Assembly (NCBI GenBank): GCA_900547305.1
Contig: URGH01000010.1
Coordinates: 1-50,547, forward strand
Reading direction: 5' to 3'
From: an uncultured Oscillospiraceae bacterium
Lineage (GTDB): Bacteria; Bacillota; Clostridia; Oscillospirales; Acutalibacteraceae
DNA: 50,547 nucleotides
Shown: piece by piece, positions 41,326-49,511 of the stretch
How positions within the stretch are numbered: position 1 is the stretch's first letter
Layout: each line of letters opens with the position of its first letter
Made by a program: the position numbers and the translations under genes
Notes under the pieces: generated by a model
The model's database searches: none
Told to the model about the DNA's origin: nothing
The model's input: only the letters and a program-made list of their open reading frames with translations

Positions 41326-41520
41326 ATGGATAAAAAGCTTATAATCACTTCAAAAAAATACAGGGGCGAGACTATGGTTGTATCATCACGACTTACTAAT
41401 GAATTGGTTGAGGAATTGGATAAAATTGCAGAGCGTACCGGGCGCACAAGAAATGAGATTATTCAGATGTGCCTGGAATTTGCCGTGGATAATTTAGAGG
41501 TTAAGGAGGATGACCGTTAA
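41326..41520 (+). CDS. Ribbon-helix-helix regulator (CopG/Arc-type)
   Basis: This 64-residue protein has a beta strand (ETMVVSSRL) followed by two helices (NELVEELDKIAERTG and RTRNEIIQMCLEFA), the ribbon-helix-helix fold. The ATG at 41326 is preferred since GAAAGG lies nine bases upstream. It heads the locus and its stop overlaps the SPFH start (TAATG). It is the likely autorepressor acting at the boxes in its promoter. An antitoxin role is possible, but no small toxin follows. Confidence 0.85.
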   Translation: MDKKLIITSKKYRGETMVVSSRLTNELVEELDKIAERTGRTRNEIIQMCLEFAVDNLEVKEDDR

Positions 41521-42650
41521 TGGCAAGTATAGCCGAGGTAATTAAATACGAGGGCGATAATTCCACATTTATATGGAAACACCCGTGCGAGGACTTTAAC
41601 AGCTTAACGCAGTTAATCGTTCACGAAAGCCAAGAGGCAATATTCTTTATGAACGGTCAGGCACTTGATTTGTTCGGACCGGGGCGCTATACGCTTGAAA
41701 CACAGAATATCCCGCTTATAGGTAAAGCTCTTAACCGTGCAGCGGGCGATAAAACGCCCTTTCACTGCGAGGTTTATTTTATAAACAAAACCGAGCAAAT
41801 GTCAATCAAATGGGGCACCGACTCAAAGGTGCAGTTTTTAGAGCCAACCTACGGCTTCCCTATTTCGATAGGCGCAAGCGGAGAAATGAGCCTTAGAGCC
41901 GATAACAGCCGAAAGCTGCTTTTAAAGCTTGTGGGAACCGAAAATTTTTTAGGTCAGCAAAAATTAGTCGGCTTTTTCCGCGCCTTTTTAATGACAAGAG
42001 TTAAAACCTACATAGCGCAGGTTATGAAAACCAATGCGATAAATATTTTTGAGATTGACGAAAATCTCACTTCATTTTCAGACAGCATTAAAAAGCTGCT
42101 GATTCCCGATTTTGCGGATTACGGCATTAGCCTTGAAAGATTTTTCGTAACCACGGTTGTAAAGCCGGACGGCGACAGACAGTATGAAAAATTTAAGGAG
42201 CTGCATTTCCGCCAATATGCCGATATTGCCGAGGCAAAGCTCCGCCAGCAGACCGAAATTATAAACGCAGAAACCGAGGCGCAGAAAACTGTTATAGACT
42301 CAAAGGCACAGGCTACCAAACGCGCGCAGGAGGGCTATACCTATGCCCAAGAGCGCGGCTTTGATGTTGCCGAACAGGTGGCACAAAACGAAGCGGTCGG
42401 GCAGTTCACCAATATGGGCGTGGGTCTCGGCACTATGGCAGGCGTTGGCGGCGCGGTAGCCTCGGTTGTAGGGAATGCCGTAAACGGAGCTATGAACGCC
42501 GCGCAAACAGAACAGCCCGCCGTTCAAACGGACGATATGGCGGCATTTAAAGCAAAGGTTGAAAAGCTTACCGTTATGAAAAACGCCGGACTTATAACCG
42601 ATGAAGAATTTAACAATATGAAAGCACAGCTGCTTTCAAGTATTCTTTAA
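41520..42650 (+). CDS. SPFH-domain protein with C-terminal SHOCT domain (YdjI-like)
   Basis: This 376-residue protein has no N-terminal transmembrane helix. Residues about 10-240 form a Band 7/SPFH domain of the YdjI type (GPGRYTLETQNIP). A coiled coil rich in Ala/Gln/Glu follows (about 235-290), then a glycine/alanine-rich segment, then a SHOCT motif at the end (MKNAGLITDEEFNNMKAQLL). YdjI of Bacillus subtilis is recruited to stressed membrane. The base composition is host-like (29 G+C of 60 in 41581-41640). It may dock the TIR proteins at the membrane, an inference from gene order. Confidence 0.85.
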   Translation: MASIAEVIKYEGDNSTFIWKHPCEDFNSLTQLIVHESQEAIFFMNGQALDLFGPGRYTLETQNIPLIGKALNRAAGDKTPFHCEVYFINKTEQMSIKWGTDSKVQFLEPTYGFPISIGASGEMSLRADNSRKLLLKLVGTENFLGQQKLVGFFRAFLMTRVKTYIAQVMKTNAINIFEIDENLTSFSDSIKKLLIPDFADYGISLERFFVTTVVKPDGDRQYEKFKELHFRQYADIAEAKLRQQTEIINAETEAQKTVIDSKAQATKRAQEGYTYAQERGFDVAEQVAQNEAVGQFTNMGVGLGTMAGVGGAVASVVGNAVNGAMNAAQTEQPAVQTDDMAAFKAKVEKLTVMKNAGLITDEEFNNMKAQLLSSIL

Positions 42651-42670
42651 ATGAAGGAGATAATCGTATA

Positions 42671-45070
42671 ATGCCAGTGTTTAAGTGTAAAATGTGCGGC
42701 GGCACATTGAATATTACAGAAGGAAAGACAATTACTATATGTGAATATTGTGGCAGTACTCAAACAATTCCAAAATTGGATGATGAAAAAAAGTTGACCC
42801 TTTTTAATCGTGCTCATAAATTACGCTTAGAAAATGAATTTGACAAGGCAAGTTGCATTTATGAATCTATTGTAGTCGATTTTCCAGCGGAGGCAGAAGC
42901 TTATTGGGGATTAGTCTTATGCAAATATGGAATAGAGTATATTGATGATCCCAAAACTGCAAAAAAGGTCCCGACTTGTCATCGAACCGTCACACATTCT
43001 GTTATAAATGATAACAATTTTGAGTTAGCAATAAAATATTGTGATAAAACCGCAAAAAGCCTTTACTATCAAGAAGCAAAGGCTATTGATGTGATTCAAA
43101 AAAGAATTTTTGCAATTGTCAATAGAGAAAAGCCATATGATATTTTCATTTGTTATAAAGAGATTGATGAAATTTACAGCAATAGAACTGAAGATAGTGG
43201 AATTGCTCAAGATATATATACAGAATTGACTGCCAAAGGATATCGTGTGTTCTTTTCTAGAGTAACATTGCGAAATAAAGCAGGAATAGACTATGAACCA
43301 TATATTTATTCGGCTCTAGTAACATCCAAAGTAATGTTAGTAATCGGAACCAAAAACAATTACTACGAGGCAGTTTGGGTTAAAAATGAATGGAGTCGCT
43401 TTCTTTCTATGATGCATAGTGATACAACCAAGCATTTAATTCCTTGCTATAAAAATATTGATGCATACGATTTGCCTAAAGAATTCAGAAATTTACAAGC
43501 ACTCTCTATGGATAGTATTACTTTCTACAAAGATTTAATTCTGAGCATCGAAGCATTTATATCCTTACAAAAAGATAATAATGGATTTCAACTTAATACT
43601 GTAAACAGTTTAATTGAGCCTCTGCTGAAACATGCATATAAATTCCTTGCCACTGGGAATTTTATCAAGGCTGATAATTTCGGCGATAAGGTGTTAGACT
43701 TTGATCCAGAATGTGCCGAGGCATACTATATTAAACTAATGGCAGAGTTGCATATAAAAAGCCCAGAAGAACTAGCTAATGTTTCTGAGCCTTTTAACAA
43801 AAGTGACAATTATCAAAAAGCCATTCGTTTCGGTGATGAAAAACTTTCATCAACTTTACAAAATTACATATTCAATATAATCTACAATAATGCAAAAACA
43901 ATAATGCAAAAGGCAAAAACAGAATATGAATTATTTGATGTCGCAAATGAATTTAGAGGTATTTCTAACTTTAAAAATGCAAACGATCTTGCTGAGCAAT
44001 GCAGTGAAAAAGCAAAGCAACTAAAGCAGGAACGTCTTGCACAAGAGGAAATGGAACGATTAGATGCGGAACGTAAGGCAGAAGAGTATCGCATATCTGT
44101 AGAAAAGGCAATAAAGAAACGAAGAAAAACTATTGCTATTGGAGTTCCTACTTCGTGTGCTTGTATTGCTTTTTTTATTATATTAATAACAATAATTATT
44201 CCTAACTTTAAATATAAATCCGCAATGGAGTTATATAACGCAAAAAAACATACAGAGGCTATAGTAGCTTTTGAAAAGCTTAATGGATATAAGGATAGTA
44301 AAAATAAAATCAATGACTGTAAATACAATATCGCTATGGAGATGCTTCAGAATGGAAAAATTGTAGAAGCTTATGACAGTTTAATTACACTAAACGGGTA
44401 TAAGGATAGTATGGACAGAGCAAAAAAAATATTTATGCAATATAAAGTTGAAAAGATAAAGATGGCTGAAGTAGGCGATACATTACTTTTTGGGGGTTAT
44501 GAGCAAGACAGCGACACCTCAAACGGCAAAGAAAATATTGAATGGCTTGTCATTGCCAAAGAAAACAATAAAATACTCGTTACAAGCGACAAGGTTCTTG
44601 ATTGTCAACAGTATAATACGAATGATTCTTATATCACTTGGGAATCCTGCTCTCTTCGCAAATGGATGAACGAAAGTTTTTTAAATGACGCATTTTCAAC
44701 CGAAGAACAATCCATGATACAAAACACTAAAGTTTTTCCTGATAATAATCCTCAATATAACACAAATGCCGGAAACATTACAACAGATAAAATATTTTTA
44801 TTAAGTATAAGCGAGGTAAACAAATATTTTTTGTCCGACGAAGCAAAAAAATGTACCACTACTAAGTATGCTAATGAAAAAGGCTCAAATCATAATTTTT
44901 ATACTCTTTTCCGCAATAATAATGAGTGCATTTGGTGGTTGCGTTCCCCTGGCCTTACTCAACACGATGCCTCCGTAGTTAGAAGCGATGGCACTATAAG
45001 TTATGACGGAAATTATGTTGACAATTATGAATGGATTCGTCCAGCCCTGTGGATCAATATTGAGTTTTAA
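42671..45070 (+). CDS. TIR-A: zinc ribbon - TIR - TPR-like - TM - DUF6273-like protein
   Basis: This 799-residue protein starts with a zinc ribbon (CKMCGG...CEYCGS, about 5-29) and TPR-like helices. A TIR domain (about 154-290) follows, with YDIFICYKE and the WVKNE segment whose Glu matches the catalytic residue of NAD-cleaving TIRs. Further TPR-like helices lead to a coiled coil, one membrane span (about 487-507) and short helical repeats ending in GYKDS. The end is a DUF6273-like domain (about 600-799) with WLRSPG and IRPALWIN. It is AT-rich (18 G+C of 60 in 43021-43080), unlike the SPFH gene before it. Confidence 0.83.
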   Translation: MPVFKCKMCGGTLNITEGKTITICEYCGSTQTIPKLDDEKKLTLFNRAHKLRLENEFDKASCIYESIVVDFPAEAEAYWGLVLCKYGIEYIDDPKTAKKVPTCHRTVTHSVINDNNFELAIKYCDKTAKSLYYQEAKAIDVIQKRIFAIVNREKPYDIFICYKEIDEIYSNRTEDSGIAQDIYTELTAKGYRVFFSRVTLRNKAGIDYEPYIYSALVTSKVMLVIGTKNNYYEAVWVKNEWSRFLSMMHSDTTKHLIPCYKNIDAYDLPKEFRNLQALSMDSITFYKDLILSIEAFISLQKDNNGFQLNTVNSLIEPLLKHAYKFLATGNFIKADNFGDKVLDFDPECAEAYYIKLMAELHIKSPEELANVSEPFNKSDNYQKAIRFGDEKLSSTLQNYIFNIIYNNAKTIMQKAKTEYELFDVANEFRGISNFKNANDLAEQCSEKAKQLKQERLAQEEMERLDAERKAEEYRISVEKAIKKRRKTIAIGVPTSCACIAFFIILITIIIPNFKYKSAMELYNAKKHTEAIVAFEKLNGYKDSKNKINDCKYNIAMEMLQNGKIVEAYDSLITLNGYKDSMDRAKKIFMQYKVEKIKMAEVGDTLLFGGYEQDSDTSNGKENIEWLVIAKENNKILVTSDKVLDCQQYNTNDSYITWESCSLRKWMNESFLNDAFSTEEQSMIQNTKVFPDNNPQYNTNAGNITTDKIFLLSISEVNKYFLSDEAKKCTTTKYANEKGSNHNFYTLFRNNNECIWWLRSPGLTQHDASVVRSDGTISYDGNYVDNYEWIRPALWINIEF

Positions 45071-45165
45071 CCTTCTACAGTAAATAATAATTGTTACATT
45101 GGCAAGAGTTTCTGTTATCTATCGACATAAAAATACCAATTAAACTTTTATAGGAGATGAGATAT

Positions 45166-45411
45166 ATGTCAACGAGCAAAGAGAATTCAAATAATAACAA
45201 ATATGTTTTTGATTATAAACACGGATCAGTTTCTGAAATAATTGCATACCGAAACAATTTAATTGATACAATTAAAAAAACGGAAAATGCAAGAAATATT
45301 GATGAAATGCAAAATTTTCATTATACCTCCGCTACAGATGTTGTTTTTCATAGATTTGTGAGAATCGCTAAAGATGCAGGATTCCACATTTATGAATTAA
45401 AAGAAATCTGA
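45166..45411 (+). CDS. Small hypothetical protein between TIR-A and the four-TM gene
   Basis: This 81-residue soluble protein has a Ser/Asn-rich start and a helical body (VSEIIAYRNNLIDTIKKTENA). I recognise no family. The ATG at 45166 is preferred over one at 45157 because GGAG is nine bases upstream of the former and touches the latter. It is AT-rich like TIR-A and probably travelled with it. Confidence 0.6.
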   Translation: MSTSKENSNNNKYVFDYKHGSVSEIIAYRNNLIDTIKKTENARNIDEMQNFHYTSATDVVFHRFVRIAKDAGFHIYELKEI

Positions 45412-45435
45412 ATAAACACAAAGAGGTAAAACATA

Positions 45436-46137
45436 ATGAAAAAGAATTTTAAGCTTTATATAATTTGCTGGGCGATTTTGCTTGCGCTCTTTAATGTTAT
45501 TTGCTTTGTTACACCGAACGAGGCGGCAGGACTGAACAAATTCGGCGGGGCTTTTTGGGTAGGATATATTTTTATAACCGCCGCTTTTATAGGTCAGCTT
45601 GTTTGCACTTACATAGCGTTTAAGACTGAAAATCTCAAAAAGCTTTTCTACAATCTTCCGCTTATCACTTTAAGCTATACAGGGCTTATTTTAACGCTTA
45701 TCTTCGGCGGATTGGCTATGGCAATCCCGAATCTCCCCGCTTGGGTGGGCGCTGTTATCTGCCTTTTAATACTCGGCTTTAATGCTATTGCAATTATAAA
45801 GGCAAAAGCGGCGGCGGAGCTTGTTGAGTCGGTCGATAAAAAAATAAGCCGTCAGACCGGATTTATTAAAAACCTTACCGCCGAAGCCGAAAGCCTTATT
45901 TCACACGCTAAAAGCGACGAAGTTAGGGCAGAGTGCAAAAGAGTTTACGAGGCAGCACGGTATTCAGACCCTATGAGCAATATCCGTCTTGCAGATATTG
46001 AAGAAAAAATCACCGTTGAAATGCAGCAATTATCCGAGGCGGTTGCAAATGACGACTCCGAAATTGCGGCAGCGGTCACAAGGGAACTTATTGCTTTAAT
46101 TGAAGATAGAAATAAAAGATGTAGAATGTTGAAGTGA
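45436..46137 (+). CDS. Four-TM membrane protein with a cytoplasmic coiled coil
   Basis: This 233-residue protein has four hydrophobic spans (about 8-25, 40-60, 72-95 and 102-122) and a helical C-terminal half that looks like a coiled coil (AAAELVESVDKKISRQTGF onward). Its composition is host-like (32 G+C of 60 in 45721-45780), in contrast to the genes on both sides. It could be the membrane partner of the SPFH protein, as in the YdjGHI-type modules, but I cannot show homology. Confidence 0.68.
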   Translation: MKKNFKLYIICWAILLALFNVICFVTPNEAAGLNKFGGAFWVGYIFITAAFIGQLVCTYIAFKTENLKKLFYNLPLITLSYTGLILTLIFGGLAMAIPNLPAWVGAVICLLILGFNAIAIIKAKAAAELVESVDKKISRQTGFIKNLTAEAESLISHAKSDEVRAECKRVYEAARYSDPMSNIRLADIEEKITVEMQQLSEAVANDDSEIAAAVTRELIALIEDRNKRCRMLK

Positions 46138-46144
46138 TAATAAT

Positions 46145-47032
46145 ATGGATAATTGTCTTTTGATTGGGAATGGCATTAATCGCTGTTGTGGTGGAATGTC
46201 GTGGGAAAATTTACTTTTAAAAATTGCTGAAAATTATTTCGCATCTAATGGCACTGTCAAATCAAGTGTGTTAGCTTTTGAACAATTAAAGTGTGCTATT
46301 CTATCGCGGAATATAAATGTTTCATCTGAAAATTTTGCATATGAAATACTAAAAGAATTAGATATGTTAGATTGGTCATTATATAGCGATATATACTCTC
46401 ACTTCTTAACTTTGCATATAAGCAATATACTTACAACTAATTTTGATTATTCCATAGAAAGAACTCTTGTCGAAAATTATCAATATGATAAATACACTCG
46501 AAATGTAGTAATGCCTCAAGAAACCAAATGCTCTCGAATTAGGCATTCTAACATCAAAGGGAAAAAAATCTTTCATATACATGGTGAATTGGGAAAAAGA
46601 AGTACAATTTGTTTGGGAAATGTTCATTATGCAACTAATCTTAGTTCCATAATGAATCGTATCCTTGATTATAACAGAGAAATTGACACCTATACTATAA
46701 AGAATTCCATCTTCGATTTAGACAATGAATTACTATCTTGGGCACAGTTCTTTTTTACTAACAATATATACATTGTTGGCTTGGGTTTATATGATTGCGA
46801 TATGGATTTATGGTGGCTTATTGCATATAGACAACAATTAAAATTAGAAGGTAATAATAGAATTAAAAATAGAATTGTATATTATTATTTATATGAGCAA
46901 AAAGACCAAGATTTCAAAGACTGTCTTGAATCTATGGGGATTGATGTACGAGAATTACAGATAAAAGAGTACGATTGGAAAAATGCCTACATAAAAATCG
47001 CTGAAAATATAAAAAAATGTATAGGGGATTAA
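46145..47032 (+). CDS. SIR2-like NAD-binding domain protein
   Basis: This 295-residue protein has SIR2-type landmarks in order: LLIGNGINR (about 5-13), LTTNFDYS near 95, FHIHGEL near 143 and IVGLGLYDCDMDLWWL near 209. In defence SIR2 proteins the Asn/Asp of TNFD and a His form the NAD-cleaving centre. The glycine-rich loop is GNG rather than GAG, closer to AbiH. It has no extra effector domain. It lies four bases before the TIR-B start and is AT-rich (19 G+C of 60 in 46261-46320). Confidence 0.77.
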   Translation: MDNCLLIGNGINRCCGGMSWENLLLKIAENYFASNGTVKSSVLAFEQLKCAILSRNINVSSENFAYEILKELDMLDWSLYSDIYSHFLTLHISNILTTNFDYSIERTLVENYQYDKYTRNVVMPQETKCSRIRHSNIKGKKIFHIHGELGKRSTICLGNVHYATNLSSIMNRILDYNREIDTYTIKNSIFDLDNELLSWAQFFFTNNIYIVGLGLYDCDMDLWWLIAYRQQLKLEGNNRIKNRIVYYYLYEQKDQDFKDCLESMGIDVRELQIKEYDWKNAYIKIAENIKKCIGD

Positions 47033-47035
47033 AAA

Positions 47036-49510
47036 ATGTCACTTTTCAAATGTAAAATGTGCGGCGGCAATGTGGAATTTGAAAACGGAGCAACCGTAGG
47101 TATTTGTGATTCATGCGGCACAAAGCAGACCTTGCCGCGGCTTGATGACGAAAAGCGGGCAAACTTATACGACAGGGCAAACCATTTTCGCCGCAATAAC
47201 GAATATGATAAGGCAATGGGTATTTACGAGCAGATTTTAAGCGAGGACAGTACCGATTCCGAGGCGTATTGGTCGCTCGTTCTCTGCCGTTACGGTATTG
47301 AATATGTTGAAGACCCTGCGACTCATAAACGGGTTCCAACAGTAAACCGCGCGCAGTTCACTTCAATTTTTGCGGATGAAGACTATAAATCGGCATTGCA
47401 ATACGCCGATGGTTACCAAAAGGGAATATATGAGCAGGAAGCAAAGGCAATTGACGAAATTCAAAAGGGTATTCTTGCGATTTCGCAAAAAGAAGAACCT
47501 TTTGATGTATTTATTTGCTACAAGGAAACCGACAAAGACGGCAGAAGAACGCAGGACAGCGTTCTTGCAAACGACCTTTATCATCAGCTCACGCAAGAAG
47601 GCTTTAAGGTGTTTTTCAGCCGCATAACTCTTGAGGATAAATTGGGCACGGCTTACGAGCCTTACATATTCGCCGCTTTAAATTCCGCAAAGGTAATGGT
47701 TGTTCTCGGTACAAAGCCTGAGTATTTCAACGCTGTTTGGGTGAAAAACGAGTGGAGCAGATATTTAGCGCTTGTAAAGCAATCGGGCGGTAAGAAAATA
47801 CTTATTCCCGCATACCGTGACATGGATCCGTATGACCTGCCTGATGAATTTTCACATTTGCAGGCGCAGGATATGTCAAAGCTCGGCTTTATGCAGGATT
47901 TGATTCGGGGTATTAAGAAAATAATATCCGTGGATGAGCCGAAACCGACGGTAATTAAAGAAACCGTAATTTCTGATGTTAATACCGACACTTCCCCGCT
48001 TTTAAAACGTGCGTTTATGTTTCTTGAGGATAAAAACTGGCAGGAAGCAGACGAATACTGCGAAAAGGTGCTTGACCGAAACCCCGAATGTGCCGAGGCA
48101 TACCTTGGCAAGCTTATGGCAGAATTGCAGGTATGTAAAATTGAGAATCTTGCCGACTGTGCCGAGCCTTTTGATAACAATAACAATTACCAAAAAGCGG
48201 TGCGCTTTGCCGATGATAAGTTTAGCGATACTTTAAACGGTTACATTGACCGCATTAAAAAGCGTAACGAAAGCGCTCGGCTTGAAAGAATTTACTCGCA
48301 TGCGGTAAACAGACAGAAACTTTTTAAATATGATTTTGAAGAAGCAGCAAAAGAATTTGAAAGTATTGCCGGATACAAGGATTCAGCCGAGCTTGCAAAA
48401 AAATGCTGGGAAGAGGCAGAAAAAAAGCGTAAGGATGATATTTATGATTCTGCATTAGCAACAATTAAAACAACTTATGACAAAATGGCAGGGTATGAAG
48501 CTGCTGTTGAAATGTTTAAATCTATCTCCGGTTGGAAGGATGCTGACGAGCAGATACTCATTTGCCAAAGAACAATAGAAGAATTTAAGGCAAAAAAAGA
48601 AGCCGAACATCTTGAAGCCGAACGCAAGAAAGAAGAGGCGCATATTGCCGCAGAAAAAGCAGCAAAAAGGCGCAAAAAAATCATAGCAATTACAATACCT
48701 ATTGTTTGTGTCTGCATTGCATTTGTAATCATACTGACAACCACTGTTATTCCTAAAATCAAACATAAAAAATTATTGTCCTTGATGGAAAATGAATATA
48801 CAGAAGCCTTGTCCTTAATTGATGTTGGAAATTATGATAAAGCATACACCATCTTTAAAAAACTTGGCGATTACAAAGATTCTGCAGAAAAAGCAGGAGA
48901 TATAAGATTAAAAAGTGAAAAAAACATGCTGAAATTTGCTGAAATTGGAAGTTGTATAAAGTATGGAACATACGAACAAGATGGCAATAAATCAAATGGC
49001 AAAGAAGATATAGAATGGCTGATTTTAGAAATCAAAGAAGGTAATGCCCTTGTGATTAGTAATCATATACTTGATAGTAAAAAATACAATAATGATTTTA
49101 ATGCAATCACTTGGGAATACTGTTCACTTCGAAATTGGCTAAATGATGATTTTTATAATGCTGCTTTTTCAGAGAATGAAAAATCTCTTATATTAACGCA
49201 ATCTGTATCAGCAGATATAAATCCTGATTATAATATAGACCCTGGCAACTCAACAGAAGATAAAGTTTTTTTGTTGAGTACAAAAGAAGTTAATTTTTAT
49301 TTCAATTCTGATGAGGAACGTGTATCTAAACCAACCACATATGCAATCGATAATGGTAGTCGTGGTGGGCTTTGGTGGCTTAGGTCACCTGGTGACAGAC
49401 CGGAAGATGCAGCATTAGTGGCTGATGATGGCGATGTATATGGCGGAGGTTATCTTGCGGGGCTTACTGGTTATGGTGTTCGCCCCGCAATGTGGATTAA
49501 TTTAACTTGA
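47036..49510 (+). CDS. TIR-B: zinc ribbon - TIR - TPR-like - TM - DUF6273-like protein
   Basis: This 824-residue paralogue of TIR-A has the same order: zinc ribbon (about 5-29), TPR-like helices, TIR (about 154-290, FDVFICYKETDK and WVKNEWSRYL), a longer helical linker, a membrane span (about 545-567), GYKDSA/DYKDSAE repeats and a DUF6273-like end (WWLRSPGDR...GVRPAMWIN). The first two thirds are host-like (25 G+C of 60 in 47761-47820), while the C-terminal third is AT-rich (18 of 60 in 49081-49140), so the gene looks mosaic. AGGGGA precedes the ATG. The catalytic Glu is kept. Confidence 0.85.
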   Translation: MSLFKCKMCGGNVEFENGATVGICDSCGTKQTLPRLDDEKRANLYDRANHFRRNNEYDKAMGIYEQILSEDSTDSEAYWSLVLCRYGIEYVEDPATHKRVPTVNRAQFTSIFADEDYKSALQYADGYQKGIYEQEAKAIDEIQKGILAISQKEEPFDVFICYKETDKDGRRTQDSVLANDLYHQLTQEGFKVFFSRITLEDKLGTAYEPYIFAALNSAKVMVVLGTKPEYFNAVWVKNEWSRYLALVKQSGGKKILIPAYRDMDPYDLPDEFSHLQAQDMSKLGFMQDLIRGIKKIISVDEPKPTVIKETVISDVNTDTSPLLKRAFMFLEDKNWQEADEYCEKVLDRNPECAEAYLGKLMAELQVCKIENLADCAEPFDNNNNYQKAVRFADDKFSDTLNGYIDRIKKRNESARLERIYSHAVNRQKLFKYDFEEAAKEFESIAGYKDSAELAKKCWEEAEKKRKDDIYDSALATIKTTYDKMAGYEAAVEMFKSISGWKDADEQILICQRTIEEFKAKKEAEHLEAERKKEEAHIAAEKAAKRRKKIIAITIPIVCVCIAFVIILTTTVIPKIKHKKLLSLMENEYTEALSLIDVGNYDKAYTIFKKLGDYKDSAEKAGDIRLKSEKNMLKFAEIGSCIKYGTYEQDGNKSNGKEDIEWLILEIKEGNALVISNHILDSKKYNNDFNAITWEYCSLRNWLNDDFYNAAFSENEKSLILTQSVSADINPDYNIDPGNSTEDKVFLLSTKEVNFYFNSDEERVSKPTTYAIDNGSRGGLWWLRSPGDRPEDAALVADDGDVYGGGYLAGLTGYGVRPAMWINLT

Positions 49511-49511
49511 T

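Noticed and set aside
41326..41520. Toxin-antitoxin pair with the ribbon-helix-helix protein as antitoxin
   Set aside because: The next gene is a 376-residue SPFH protein rather than a RelE/ParE-type toxin, so a plain regulator is more likely.
42671..49510. Diversity-generating retroelement targeting the DUF6273-like ends of the TIR proteins
   Set aside because: The C-termini recall variable lectin-like domains, but no reverse transcriptase or template repeat was seen in the window.
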